Source: Riptortus pedestris
Taxonomy: Eukaryota > Arthropoda > Insecta > Hemiptera > Alydidae
Reading direction: 5' to 3'
DNA: 64,000 nt
NCBI GenBank assembly: GCA_019009955.1
Contig: CM032230.1
Coordinates: 30,603,501 to 30,667,500, forward strand
Each line of letters starts with the position of its first letter. Position 1 is the stretch's first letter. Both the position numbers and the translations under genes were made by a program. A model generated the notes under the pieces. The model saw only the letters and a program-made list of their open reading frames with translations, had not been told where the DNA came from and made no database searches. This document shows, in pieces, positions 21,029 to 32,550 of the stretch.

Positions 21029-21449
21029 TCAATCGCCTATAAACAAAAACACGATTGAGGAAAGTGCATTCAACTGAAAATATTTGAGCGGAAAGACTTC
21101 TGTTTGTTATTGAAGCTTTGGAGGTAATTTTCGTTCCAGTCGCCAAATAAAATCCTTCTGCTTGGGTGAGCACTCAACAAATTCAAGTCCCTCACTCCTT
21201 CAAGCATCTCTGGCCTTTACCCACACACTTCGCACAAAGGCAAAAGCAATATCTACATATTTCGAAGCTCTACATGTGTACATAACTTCGCGTCATTAAT
21301 AATAATTAAAAAATATTTAATACCACTAGGTCCAAAAAAAGTGTTATTAATTTAGGAAATAATTTGCTGTTGTAATTGAAGTCATTGAATATTTATACAC
21401 AGAAATAAAAACGTTTCTCTGGGAAACACTCAAGTAGTTCGCTGTATTA
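20567..21449. other. AT-rich stretch with (TA)n and a HINE-like fragment
   Basis: (TA)n occupies about 20970-21026. At about 20825-20900, GTTCTTTAATGGCTAAAATT, GGACCAGAAAGAG and ATTGAAAATTCAAAATATAT are weak versions of the HINE body. No gene; overlapping open frames on both strands are Ile-Tyr translations of the TA array. Confidence 0.5.
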
Positions 21450-21830
21450 CAAAAGTTTGTCACGCTGGGCAGCGTAAACTAAAATGATTTTCCACGTATT
21501 TATGTGCATTTATCTGAAAACGAAAAAGTTGAATGAGGCCCATATTCGGTACTTAGGTTTCAAATAAAGTGCTTCATTATATAACTGCATATTTTTACAC
21601 ATGACATGAGTAAGAGTGGTGGTTTACTGGAAGCCGAAAACTAAAAAATGCAGTTATCTTGGTTAATATTAAAGATAGTGAAAAAATATGCGTAGCATTT
21701 AAGGAGTATTACATTTTTAATAAGATAAGATCTATACAATTTTTCGATCCGGTGCATTATAACGGAGATAATAAGAATTTTCGAAATTCCCCCCTCTCAT
21801 TGGTCGGATTTATATATATATATACAAACA
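21450..21830 (-). mobile_element. HINE-type element, minus strand, 5'-truncated
   Basis: Begins with the inverted 3' terminus (TTTGTCACGCTGGGCAGCG, TAAACTAAAATG, TTTTCCACG). It follows the second tail subfamily (AGGTTTCAAATAAAGTGC, TTCATTATATAACTGC, GACATGAGTAAGAG) and reaches CGATCCGGTGCATTATAACG. It stops within the body at about 21820, where TATATATATATA intervenes. Confidence 0.7.
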
Positions 21831-23445
21831 AACAAAATAAGTTCCTCTCTTTCTGAGGGTGCCTGTATGGTTAGACTCCTAATCTGCCAATTTCTTGGTA
21901 ATAATGGTTTTTTTTTTTTGGTTTTTTTTATTTAGTTTAAATTGTATACGAGAATCTGGAATAAATTGAATTGATGATTTTAGGATGTGTGGATAAGTTC
22001 TTCAGGTCATCGTTTGTTAGCCCTTGTTCTATTAGTATCTTCACCGTTTTTTGATGGAGGACTCGTCTTGAGCCGAACAGTAGCCCCATAATTTATATGT
22101 ATACACATAAAGGTCACAAACGTGATAAACAACTTTCTACCATAACTGCTTGAACATTGTTTTTGAGTTTTTATCCAGTAATGGCATATACTCAAGCAGG
22201 TTTACCCTTCCAATATATATTTCAGTATCTTATTTCAGTAATATAGTTGCGGAAATAAGATCAATTTGTGATAAAGTGAAATATCATATCAGCTTCATTT
22301 AAAGCATTTATAAGTTTCTGAAGGGGAAAAAGTAAACTCAACTCCTTTTATCCGATTTTCGCTTTTTGCGGAATAACTTAATTGTCCTATTTTTCTCAGC
22401 AAATATATATCGCTTGGGAAGTCGATTTAGCCTTAACTTAGGCAAGGTTTATTCAATAACTTATAGGTGAGATTATAGGAAAAGCAGATTGTCGATTTAA
22501 TAACATACTTATGGCGCGAGTTAATGAAAAACGTACGAAGTGGATTTAAAGAGAATTGTTGCGTACAGAACATGACGGAATGAAAACAAGAACAAGGTTA
22601 AGACAAAGAGTAAACATAGTTAATAATTAAAAATTATACGATTTTAGGAAAAAAACATTAATAAATAAATAAATGTAGGCAGGCGGTGAGGATGGTCACT
22701 TACTTAACATGACGTTATTACAACTTTCCATCACTTCTCTTATTGGATCATTTTATAATACAGCTTTTTTGGTGCACTCATTAAATCGTGGAAATTCCAC
22801 AAGAAAGGGACCACTCTTCCTTCCTCCAGAATTCCTTTTAATTCTGAAAGCTCGGACAACGTAAAGTTTGCTCATGAAATAAGTTACGTTGTATGTCCAT
22901 TAAGAAGAATTGTCGGTATAAACAAAACACCAAAATTGAAAACACGAACAGCAAATGTTTAGTGTTGACATTTTGGCAGCCTCGGCGCTACCATCAAGCT
23001 CTAAAGTCAACAAATGCGTACAATGCAGCCCCATATATGAAAACTAAACATTAAACAATAGGCTCACACAGCAAATAGAGTATAGTGTAGACATATTGAT
23101 TGTGATTCGAATTATGGTGGGTACATTGTTAGAACTAGTTAAAGGTCGGTACAAAATGAGGATAAGCTGATATTCATGAGTTCGTATAGACAGCCCACGG
23201 AGGTAGGAGTATTAGTCAGAAGAGAACAGCTTGTACATCATTTTAATATCTGATAAAGTACAACAATAACATAGAAATTAAAAATAGCTAAAACGCCTTG
23301 CAGAAATATTTTTTATTCATATACCAGTTCTGGAAAGAGAAACTCATGTCTTACAAAAAGATGGTTAGACCCAACTATCACAGTGAAACATATACTCTTA
23401 CAACTAAAAACAGTAGAGCACTACTGATATGAGAAAGACGTAGCG
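21831..23445. other. Non-coding stretch, unassigned
   Basis: No confident gene. A minus-strand frame near 22080-21950 reads RRVLHQKTVKILIEQGLTN and DDLKNLSTHPKII. It has plausible amino-acid composition but no recognised family. Unique-looking sequence at 22900-23230 is moderately GC-richer. No repeat ends seen. Confidence 0.35.
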
Positions 23446-24027
23446 AAAAAAGTCCTTAACGCATGGGCTGCATTACCTAAGCAGATTTCCCACGTGCGTC
23501 AAGTATATGCATTTATTTCCAAACTTCAATGCTCAATGAGAAACTTATTTTGTATGTAAGCTTCAAACAAACTGCTTCATGATATAACAGATTCTTGTTA
23601 ATATGACATGAGTAGCAGTACTACAAAACTAAAAAAAGCAAATATCTCAGTTAATATTGAATTAAGAGAATAAATGTATTTAGCAACAATTAGTGAACAC
23701 TAGATATGCAATGTAATAGATTCAATGCAATTTTTCGATCCGAATACTAATAACGGAGATATTTCGAATGTCAAAATTCTCTCTTTCTAACCACTCCACC
23801 AAGCAATAATCCGATTTCAGCGGTAAAGAACTTGATTTTTCTTTCTACATAAAACGATTATATATTGAGTTTGGCAACGACACGACGACAATTGGGACCC
23901 CGAGAACTGTAACAGACAAACATAATTTTACCGGACCTCATATTCGTCACCTACTAGGATAGATGGACATTTGAAGAAATTTTTCATGGGTAGAACGTCA
24001 TTAGCTGTTAATGGAAATCTGCTAAAT
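23446..24027 (-). mobile_element. HINE-type element, complete, minus strand
   Basis: Inverted 3' end AAAAAAGTCCTTAACGC, altered hairpin CATGGGCTGCAT, AAGCAGATTTCCCACGTG. Next come the second tail subfamily (TAAGCTTCAAACAAACTGC), the body in reverse (ATATCTCAGTTAATATTG, TCCGATTTCAGCGG), GAAGAAATTTTTC, and the 5' terminus GGAAATCTGCTAAA. No TA array. Length 582 bp. Confidence 0.82.
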
Positions 24028-25184
24028 CGTAGGAGCCGTCAATGATCAACAAAATTGGCATAACAATGTCAACGCTGAACATAAGTAGACCTGTATGTCT
24101 ATTCAGATGCATTTGTACTGACACAACAAGTTCACCGAGGTGATAGGGACGTGATTAAAGACCCCTCGAGGCTTCTCGGGATGATGCACATCGTAATGTG
24201 AGTGGAAAACAGGTAGGCCTAGTTAATGTTGGATGAATGATTTTGATGATAACGTGTGGGAGTTGAGAATCCTTAGTTGGTCATGCTTGGCTGGGAACCC
24301 AGAGGAATTGTCGTGTATTGTGGTGGTAGAGGTCCAGGTCCTCCAAGAACCAGTAGAGTAATGCAAGTAAAAAATAAAAACCTTTATCATCACCGAAATT
24401 AAAATACTGATAAACTTTAAACTAGAAACTAAGAGGACGAGAATAACATTTACTCAGCTCAATACAGAACTGATTGGGACGAGTGGCAGTTCCTGACTAC
24501 ACAGATATAAGAAAGGAGATGGATTGACACCTATTAGGAAGGGATTATCCCGGTTCACTTTCTTTATTTTGATTAGAAAGGTTGTGGGATTCAATTTCCG
24601 TTTCGGTCGCCTCTACTTTTGTGGAAATTACATGTCCAGAAATTAAAATGTTTTACAAGCAACACTTTGAATGGTAAGTAGACGAGTAGCGATATACTCA
24701 GGCGATTTACAGGGCTTGAGAATAATTGACATTAGGTATAATTATTCTTCATTAAGTATTATTAGGCTGATTCTTGTAGAAATATTTGGAAAGAGATATG
24801 TTCCACTTAGATTTATGTAAATTGTTATCTAAATATTCTGAGTGGTGCATTTGAGGATAATATTGCAGAATTGGGCATAATGTATGTCTGCGATGCACAG
24901 AGTGGGACGAGATGTGGAAAGTGTCATGTGTTCTATACCTGCTGATGCATTAACTCATTAAGACAGTGTTAGTAGTATTATGTCAAATTATACCATCGTA
25001 TTATATTGGAGCTTACGTCACACCCAACTACTTTATTGTTACTGTCTCTACACTTTAAATCGAAGTTTACTTTTAACCATTGTGACCTCTTCTCATCACG
25101 TGCCTAAATGAAGTAAGATGATATTTCAAATTTTCTCCAAGCATCATTCATACACCTATTTCTATCTATATAATTTATATATTC
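24028..25184. other. Non-coding stretch, unassigned
   Basis: Mixed composition. About 24080-24500 is less AT-rich (GACCCCTCGAGGCTTCTCGG, GCTGGGAACCCAGAGG) but has no coding frame or domain. No repeat relationship found within the window. Confidence 0.4.
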
Positions 25185-25605
25185 TTCAAATTTTATGGCA
25201 GGGGTCTCCAATAAAAAAAAATTACTTCGGTGTAAACTTTATTGCAACTGCCCTACATGTTTCGTGGCTTATTTACCACCTGTTCAGGGGCTATCCCTTT
25301 TAAAAAAATATAAAATATTATTAATAGCCTGAATTCAACACATCCCTGAATAATGTTTTTGCTATATATTGTATTAGTAAGTGACTACATCCATGAAATA
25401 TTTATTAAATCTAATTATAAATCGCTAGTTACATTTCTGAAGTGCTCGTTTACCTTTTACATCACGTAGCGACTGTCCTCACAGAAGAGGTAGTTGATAC
25501 TGAGAGGTTCCCAAGGTAGGTTAAGTCAGCTCACAAAAAATCGATTGCTTACAAGAAATCTTATTTCGCGTCATAATATAAAATCGATTAATTTAAGATA
25601 AAATG
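25185..25605 (-). mobile_element. Hammerhead-motif repeat, copy C
   Basis: About 420 bp collinear with copy B. It begins near ATTCTTCAAATTTTATGGC and ends near AAAATCGATTAATT. Its minus strand carries the best-structured hammerhead-like motif in the window (listed separately at 25250-25291). It has no ORF. It is bordered on the left by TATATAATTTATATA, in line with the TA-rich insertion site of copy A. A Penelope-associated or retrozyme-like non-autonomous element is the best reading. Confidence 0.65.
25250..25291 (-). ncRNA. Candidate minimal type-I hammerhead ribozyme motif
   Basis: Minus strand, 5' to 3': stem I GCCC, CTGAACA, G, stem II GTGG, loop TAAATAAG, CCAC, GAA, stem III ACA/TGT, A, stem I GGGC. 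Stems I (4 bp) and II (4 bp) and the self-complementary ACATGT are exact. The cleavage triplet would be GUA. Two departures are seen: core G8 is C (copy B has G), and one unpaired G precedes stem II. Present-day activity of this copy is therefore doubtful. Confidence 0.5.
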
Positions 25606-26789
25606 TTATAGAATATATGATTGAAGTATTTTATTTCTGTTTTTTTGTTCACTGCCCTTTTTCTACTTTTTATTATGTGAAGATCAATCTATATAATCGA
25701 TAACCGTTCCATAGCATCTGTACCTAGTCTGAATGATACTAAAAACTGGAGAGATCACAAAAACGCTTTATCTTTTTTGGAGATGACGCTCCTTATTTAA
25801 GGATTATTTTCTTACTTTGGGACCTGTACTCTTAAAGTAATGTTATTATGATAGATGATTTTCTTCTTTTTTAAGATATTTACATTCCTTCAAATTTTTC
25901 CATCCGGTAAATTGAATTCGATTTAGGAAATTTATTGAGTACTGAGAAAAGTGTTCACTAATTAATCCAAAAACTTATTATTATAAAAATATTATTTAAC
26001 ATTTATTGTACATTAGTGAAGAGTCATCATTATATGTGATAATGATTGAGGTAACTCTGGCTGATTATAGCTGATAAAGAACTTCAATTTGGCTATAATA
26101 TGATATTTTTTGAGCTTCAGGCCGAAGGATTTATGAATATTATAATCTTCGGAATAGCGAAGACGAAAATATTTGCTGGATTTTTCTTCTCTCAATGATG
26201 AGAATATCTTGTTTGTTGTATTTTTTAGAGCAGTTTGTTGTTATAACTTTATCTCAATAATTGTTGGCATGATCCTTTTCAAGCGGTTTGGAATTATAGC
26301 GATAATAAGGGACTTCCTATTCAGTAACCAGGACCTACTCCAATTGCTCGGAAGGATATTTTAGTCATAGCATTAACTCTTTTCCCATATTCTGAATTTT
26401 CATAAATGAAAAATCAAGCATAAGGGCTTTTTTCCAGTCTATATTTGTCAGAAACTCATATATCTTTAAATATATGTCACATGCAATATCTATGATTTGA
26501 TCCTGAATAGCTCTAGGGAACATTAAAGCACAGGAAAGAACGAACGTCAAATAGGTAATAATACACGTGAGCAAAGGCACGTGTACAGAATGGTTTCGCC
26601 TTTAGTGAAATATTATACCTGCTTTCCGTTAACTTAGGTCTTCCTACGACCAAACCGAGTAAATATAGGCAATTTTACTTCATTTGCGGGATGGGCGCTT
26701 AGTTTGTATCTTCGGTTGATATTTGTGGTTGCCAAACACAAACTACTAGATCTCCTGGACTCTTTCAAGTAAACTAGGAAGCAATTCAC
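25606..26789. other. AT-rich stretch with a hydrophobic minus-strand ORF
   Basis: The minus-strand frame 26580-26365 (71 codons) reads TCIITYLTFVLSCALMF, AIQDQIIDIACDIYL, NIDWKKALMLDFSFMKIQNM. Hydrophobic stretches followed by a W-x-K-A-L-x-L block faintly recall the C-terminal region of insect odorant receptors, but the match is too weak to call. No flanking exon was found. Confidence 0.25.
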
Positions 26790-27290
26790 TGAATTAAAAT
26801 GTTTAAATAAAAAATAGTGTTTTCAAAATTATTAAAACATATTGCAAAATATAAAGAAATAAAATTATTAAATCGTTAAATTAAAATTATGTGAAAACAT
26901 AAATTACGCGATAAATCATGGAATGAGGATGATGGAAGTCTAAGACACAAGTTTAAAAATGAATAATACACTATTGTATACACAAAAATACAACACGATT
27001 TACACAAAAACATACACGATTAGTTATGTAATTTGAGATATAAAACGTAGAGAAATGAGTAGAATAGGGGCGGTTTAAAGTTTCTCGTAAATGTCTATTG
27101 TCTTCAAGAAATTTAAGAGTGTATTTTTATGTGGGCTAACTTCTGTTAATAGGTCGTACAAGTCGGTAGGTAAGTTGAGATGTTCAAGTAGTCTGGAGTC
27201 GGACTCTAAGTTTGGTGAAAGTTCGAAAGGTGAAAACGGATAATTTCGTGGATTGAAAAAATAGTCACGACTAAAATACTTCATTTTCTT
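26790..27290 (-). mobile_element. Candidate LINE 3' end: ORF C-terminus and 3' UTR
   Basis: The minus-strand frame ending at 27075 finishes with SRLLEHLNLPTDLYDLLTEV, SPHKNTLLNFLKTIDIY, EKL. That resembles the closing L-x-FLK-x-I-x-I segment of many LINE ORF2 proteins. The following 26790-27060 (as 3' UTR) recurs at about 57985-58250, sharing GAGGATGATGGAAG and CACAAGTTTAAAAATG, which supports a dispersed element. No zinc knuckle is seen upstream. Confidence 0.45.
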
Positions 27291-27408
27291 TGTACTAAAA
27301 ATTGAGAAATGTGGAACTTGGGCAGAGGAAACAAAATAGGAAAACTGAACTCACGAGTGAAAAGTATTTATTTCCATTAAATAATAACTCAACATTGGGT
27401 CAAATATA

Positions 27409-28511
27409 TTTGAAGGGCCAGGGGGAAAAAAGATGAAAGTCACTTTTTCGTCGATTTTAAGATATTAGCGCTATCAAGGGGCTATGAAGGAGTAATATCA
27501 TCTGGTAGAACAACAAAGGGGAAAAAAAATGAGAATCGACCGAAATGTCCATGAAAAGATTCGGGGTAAGGGGGAAAATAGATGAATGTCACAAGCGGTA
27601 TTTTGCGATTCCTGTGCAGGGCAGAATAAAAATTATACCCTAGTTCGTTACTTTCATAATTAAGTGACTGAGAAGCATCGTTTCGACAGTGTTGAAGTAT
27701 ATTTTCCCATTCGAGGGCATTCGTACCTCGAATGAGAAACATCATGAGTTACATCCACCAGCAGACTTACGTTGAGTTGCCCGATGAATGGAGGGATGTT
27801 ATAAGAAATAGCAGAGAGAGGCCGTCGCCCTTTGCTCTGATCAACTGCCAGCATGAACTTTTCAAGACATGGACAGAATTCTTGAATCCTATGTACTTGA
27901 AAAATTGCCCCTTTCCCACTAGGCCCGTGCGTTGTTTAAAGGTCATGGAATGAACATCCTTCAAAAATTTTTCACCGAAACACTTTTTCTGGTTGTTATA
28001 TTGACGCTGGAATCCTTTGGAAGCCACCAAAGAGGGGAAAACGCAAGAAAACGTCCTGCTCCACGTAGACCTTTAACTAACCTGTATGATGGACCATTGC
28101 CGATTTCTCAACCAAAGTTCAACGACTTGCAACAACTAAAAAAAGTTTTGGTTAATCCTGCTCCGATCGCGTTCTTTGAGAATTTGCCCACCATAAATCC
28201 AGCAGCTGTTCACGATGACAGCGAAGATGTATACCTGGATTACCCAGATGAATAAATTTTCATAAAAGTTTTTGTTCATTGTCAGTAAAATATAAGTTGT
28301 TCATTAAGTTTTTTTTTCACCTTCATCATTTCACCTAGGAGCTACATGGAGCTGCATATATTGATTACTAATATATATTAGGAATTGATACACTAAAAAA
28401 AATGTATGATTATATTACAAAAGAAGTTAATAGAAATCAAACTTTGTTTTTCATTTTTCTCGAAATCACTTTTTGGTCACTTTCATCTTTTTTCCCCCTG
28501 ACCCTTCATTT
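27409..28511 (+). mobile_element. DNA transposon with long TIRs and a transposase-like remnant
   Basis: Termini GAAGGGCCAGGGGGAAAAAA (27413 on) and, inverted, GAAGGGTCAGGGGGAAAAAA (to 28507) continue alike through GATGAAAGT, giving about 29-bp TIRs with one mismatch. ATTT flanks both ends (27409-27412, 28508-28511). Subterminal copies of the TIR core lie at about 27515 and 27563 (AAGGGGGAAAATAGATGAAT). Inside, forward frames 27732-27953 and 27932-28255 form one broken protein. The element is internally deleted. Confidence 0.75.
27732..28258 (+). pseudogene. C-terminal remnant of an unplaced transposase-like protein
   Basis: Frame one reads YVELPDEWRDVIRNSRERPS, PFALINCQHELFKTWTEFL, CPFPTRPVR. 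After a frameshift near 27945, frame two gives RKRPAPRRPLTNLYDGPLPI, SQPKFNDLQQLKKVL, FFENLPTINP and ends in a D/E-rich tail at 28255. The order W-x-(V/I)-(I/R)-PxPF, then CPFPxRP, then YDGPLPIS-x-K-x-DL-x-L, then FxxxLP reminds me of the C-terminal part of a widespread uncharacterised transposase-like family in arthropods (DUF7869-type). That assignment is from memory of the pattern and is tentative. Confidence 0.45.
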
Positions 28512-30409
28512 GTTTTCAATATGTTTGTTTTGTTTGCTTTGGAATTTACTAATATTAGGTCAATTAATTTAGATGGGGATATGACAATAAGCCTTCAGGG
28601 TCATAAAAATTCTTTATTATGTTCACATTATCGCGATTATAGGCATCCCCAGGCAAAATCATCAAATTGGTGACTTTCTTTACTTATTATCGAATGGCAT
28701 GTATAGCACATTAGTTATAAAGTTTGCTCAACTACCATGAATAAATTTTGTAAAATCTATCAATTTAAATAATTTTATAGGTAATAAATTAATTACGTTC
28801 AAATTCTTAATACCAATCTAAATGAATAAAATACTTTTTTTTAAAATTAATTTTTATGCTAATTTATTGGAAGATGAGACGTTTTATAAAATCGTAGCTT
28901 TAGATCTTTTCTTGAGAAAAATAGTCAAGCACCGAGCGATTCCGATGGACCCCGAAGCCTTCATGACCAAACGATTGGTCGAATTGTAAACAATGAAACT
29001 AATAAAAGAATAATCCAGCGAAACAGTAAATTGACTTTGATTAAAATAAAAAATAAAAACTTTATTAGTGAATATTGGAGGCTAGTGAAGTATTCAAATT
29101 AATTAAGACAGGCTCAATCATTACATTTTAAGAACATTTAGCAAAGTAGATTAATTTCTTGAAATGCATAAAGTTCTCCATTCCTTGAACATGCGTGTAA
29201 TCGTAAAAAAAATCGAGGTGAAGTAATAAGGCGAATCGTCTGGAAAACATTTCAATGGGAGTTTAATTATTTGAAATGGTTCAATAAATTTGACACCTTT
29301 TATCTGAAAGTTTATAATAAAGCAAAGGGTAAAATTACTAATTGCTCTCGTCATAGACCAGCATAGAGAAGTTGAAAACGTCTCTTCAGGTCTTTTACTA
29401 TTAAAAATTGTTTTCTGCATAATAAACTCACGTTTAGTAGGTGAAAACAAGTTCCTCATTAAAACTAACTGGATGCTAGAATTAAAAAAAAGAAATTGTT
29501 TCAGACCTATTTAGCTCGCTGTCAGCCTGAAATCAACCCGGAACAGGAAAAGGACCTTTCTCCTAGAATGACTCTTTTACTAAATTAGGAAGAGTTAGAT
29601 ATCTTTTCTTATATTTTACATTATTATTATTTTTTGTTTATGATCCAGTGTGATACTTAACTTGTTGAAAGGTGTTTCCGAATATAATATAGAGCGTTGC
29701 CTCGGTGAAACTATAATGTTCCTAAAAGGGTGACTTTATACTTCCTTTGTGGGACCTGATTTCATTATTGGTGAATACCTCAATATTGGAAAATGATTAA
29801 CCCTTTCATGATGTGAAGGCCAACACCTGAATCTGAATAGCTGCTTTCACTTAATTAAATTTCATCGTTACTCGTTACCGAATGAAATTATTCAATGATA
29901 TTTGCCAACGTGGGGAAATATGTAACCGTTATTACATTTAAATGTGGAATTAGTAATTGTGCGATTTAATTAACAAGATTATATGTCAAGACTTATATGC
30001 TGCGTTTAATGAAATATATTGTATTAAATGATTGGAAACAATTAAACACAATCTCTCTTCTTTATTTATTGGTTTTTCATAGTATCTCGTTTTATGGCAC
30101 GCATATTCCCCATATTTTTCTTGGACACTGGCGTGTAGCAAGTGATTTTAATTATATTGATGTTGTCTACTGTAGGAATTAATTAATTTTCACAAATTGA
30201 AAAAAAGAAAAGTACAAAAAACTTGAATTAAAAAAAGAAGCCTAAGCAAATAAATCGCCAGTTCATGTTGGTGATGCAGCAGAGAATATCCCATGTGTTT
30301 TGCACTTGCCAAGGAGATTGAAGCATTAAATCAACCTCAAATCTTTAATTCTTAAGAATAAAAACCAATGCCAATATATATTTTATCAAAATCTAAGTAG
30401 TGTACGAAT
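28512..30409. other. AT-rich non-coding stretch
   Basis: Open frames (28473-28673, minus 29459-29151, 29997-30182) have no domains. A moderately unique block lies at 28900-28990 (ATTCCGATGGACCCCGAAGC). Nothing else is recognised. Confidence 0.5.
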
Positions 30410-30420
30410 TGTTTATATTA

Positions 30421-30645
30421 TTATTATTATTTATTAACGTCCACTTTTTGCAACTTAGGCTAATCGGGACGGGTTATCTACAGGTTACCACCCCTTTCTA
30501 GCCAGGGTGGGATTTTAGGACGTTATTTAATGAATTTCGTCACTAAATAATTTCCTTTGCCCAGGCAAGAATCGAACTCGCCACTCTAGGTTTACCATGT
30601 GAGATAAAGGTCAACGCTTTAACTCGCATGGCTAACCTGAGCCTC
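30421..30645 (-). mobile_element. tRNA-derived SINE, complete, with target duplication
   Basis: 225 bp, nearly identical to the SINE at 14453. On the minus strand: GAGGCTCAGGTTAGCC start, A-box TTAGCCATGCGAGTTAAAG, B-box GAGTTCGATTCTTGCC, body, and a tail GTTAATAAATAATAATAAT. The 11-bp duplication TGTTTATATTA flanks it at 30410-30420 and 30646-30656. High similarity to the other copies suggests fairly recent activity. Confidence 0.92.
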
Positions 30646-30656
30646 TGTTTATATTA

Positions 30657-31180
30657 AGTAACTATTAATATAGAGGAGCTGAGACTAATCATATTAGAAG
30701 CTGCCACGAGGCAACACATAACATTACCACCGGTGAAACTGATTGGGAAATCGGCGAAATATTGTGGAATACAACAGGAATGACACCCTGGAGATAATGA
30801 TTTCCCAGCGTCGAAGTTTAAAGCAACGCATTAATAAAAAGTATTTACAATATGCCGTAGTTTCATATCATATTTTTACCTTAAGTAAAATTCAATTATT
30901 GTTTTTCATGGTACAATACCGTGTGGTCGTATAATGAGATGAGATTGTTTTAGGGGCGATCAACTGCATCGTTATTACGCCCAACCAGGCTGTGTATAAC
31001 AGTATAATATATGATAAGAGTTGGTATGGTTATGGTCATTGGATATAGTTGCTTGGTAGTTTTTGTGTCTTAAATTCGTTATATAACACATCGTGGAGTA
31101 AACTGCATGCCCTTTTGGGATTGCTTTTAGCCTGTATTCCCTTGTGAATAATGCCCTTTTGTACGTCGTGTTAGATATAT
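30657..31180. other. Non-coding stretch, unassigned
   Basis: Mixed composition, no repeat ends. The 113-codon minus frame 31316-30975 runs out of the adjacent LTR into unrelated sequence and is not a gene. Confidence 0.5.
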
Positions 31181-31614
31181 TGTTACGCTTATTACAAAAA
31201 AACAATAAACGTTGGTCATTAGAGTTCCTTTGGATTGCAAAATTAAACACACAAGCTTTATCACTGCACAAATTATTTGACAATGCACAACACACTTGGT
31301 AAATAATTCTTAACAATTACTCACAGTATGCACTGATAGCTTCACTGTTCTTATTTGCACAGTCCAATAACTCACCAATCACTGAAGTTTACAAAAACAC
31401 GGCACTGCACTGATCTTCACAAACAACAAACCACTGCACTGTTCTTTACTACACTGTTTTGAACATCAAAGAGAAAGCCTAGAATGGGCTAGGCGGCTTA
31501 GTCGAGACACTTCCGTTTCCAATAGTCCTTCGGTCGGCTCCTTTTATCTATTTCGTACTTTTTAAATATGTGATTAACATTGGTCAATTTTTCATGTACG
31601 TAGTTTTCCCAACA
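31181..31614. mobile_element. Solo LTR, copy 1
   Basis: Begins TGTTACGCTTATTAC and ends TAGTTTTCCCAACA, the 5'-TG...CA-3' ends of an LTR. The 4-bp duplication ATAT flanks it (31177-31180, 31615-31618). Inside are AGTTCCTTTGGATTGC, TCACAGTATGCACTGATAGC and ACACGGCACTGCACTG, shared with 34895-35545 and 47182-47795. No primer-binding site or coding region adjoins, so it is a recombination product. A 4-bp duplication would fit a Gypsy/Ty3-type element; the clade is not proven. Confidence 0.85.
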
Positions 31615-31618
31615 ATAT

Positions 31619-32550
31619 GTTAAAAGGATAGTTTTGAATTCTGGAATATTCCTGGACGGCTACAACATCAGCTAGGTCCACAACCTCATTCCCCGTTGTC
31701 CTAGCGTGGGGTAGTATAACGTCAACTGAATGTTAATATTTAAAATTTCGACAGTATTTTTCAGTAAACAAGTATTATTCAATAAGCTCTTTATGGAATC
31801 GTTAAAGGACACATTGGCTGAGGTATTTTATGATTATTTCTTATTTTTGATTTAAGTTTAAATATTTTGTTGACTCCAATCCTGGCAGTTATTGAATCGC
31901 AATGCCTTGACCTGCCTCACCTCGTCTTATATTGACTTTTATGGAGTTCCGACCAGTAAGTTTGATATTTACTGCTGATGTTTGCTAATTATTATAAATT
32001 TTACTAACGTCTTTGTAAATATCAGTTTCTCGGTGACGTCCTTTGTACATTCTAGGTATGACTTTCTACGAAGTATAGTTGCAAGAATAAATATTGATTA
32101 CTCAAAGCACATTCGTGACCTTTTGCTACTTCATATGGTCAAGTTTTTTGGATTATTTTTTGTAATCATTTGCATTTTCGAATATAAAGTCTAATTTAAC
32201 TTCAAAGGTCATTCATTTTCGGTTGTCGACCTACCATTTCATGCCCGAGTCTACGCTAAGAATGTGACTTTTAAGCGCATCATGAAACCTCTTGACTATT
32301 AATGTACAATAGGTATTCCTATATGTTTTTAACCTATTTCATTTAGCCGGGGAATGGAATACAAAAATAAATAGGTGTTCAAGATTGCAGTTTATGAAAC
32401 GGGTCTTAAAGTTTATATATCTTGTATTATAATATGCAAATATCATTCGCTAACGAATTTATATTGGCCAACAATAATTTTTGGTTTATGGTAAAACGTA
32501 AGCTTATCTCATATAATGTTACCCTCGAGTAATGAACCTGGGTCTCGAGT
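31619..32550. other. AT-rich non-coding stretch
   Basis: No gene. The 70-codon forward frame at 31982 is AT-driven. No repeat ends recognised. Confidence 0.5.

Noticed and set aside
20868..21173. ORFs on both strands with long Ile-Tyr runs
   Set aside because: Translation of (TA)n; the same holds for frames over 17821-17870 and 49455-49513.
27413..28507. Assigning the TIR element to piggyBac or hAT
   Set aside because: The flank is ATTT rather than TTAA or an 8-bp duplication, and the protein remnant lacks the GGVD or WYDNK blocks of piggyBac.
30975..31316. 113-codon minus-strand ORF
   Set aside because: Runs from inside the solo LTR into unrelated flank; no domain.
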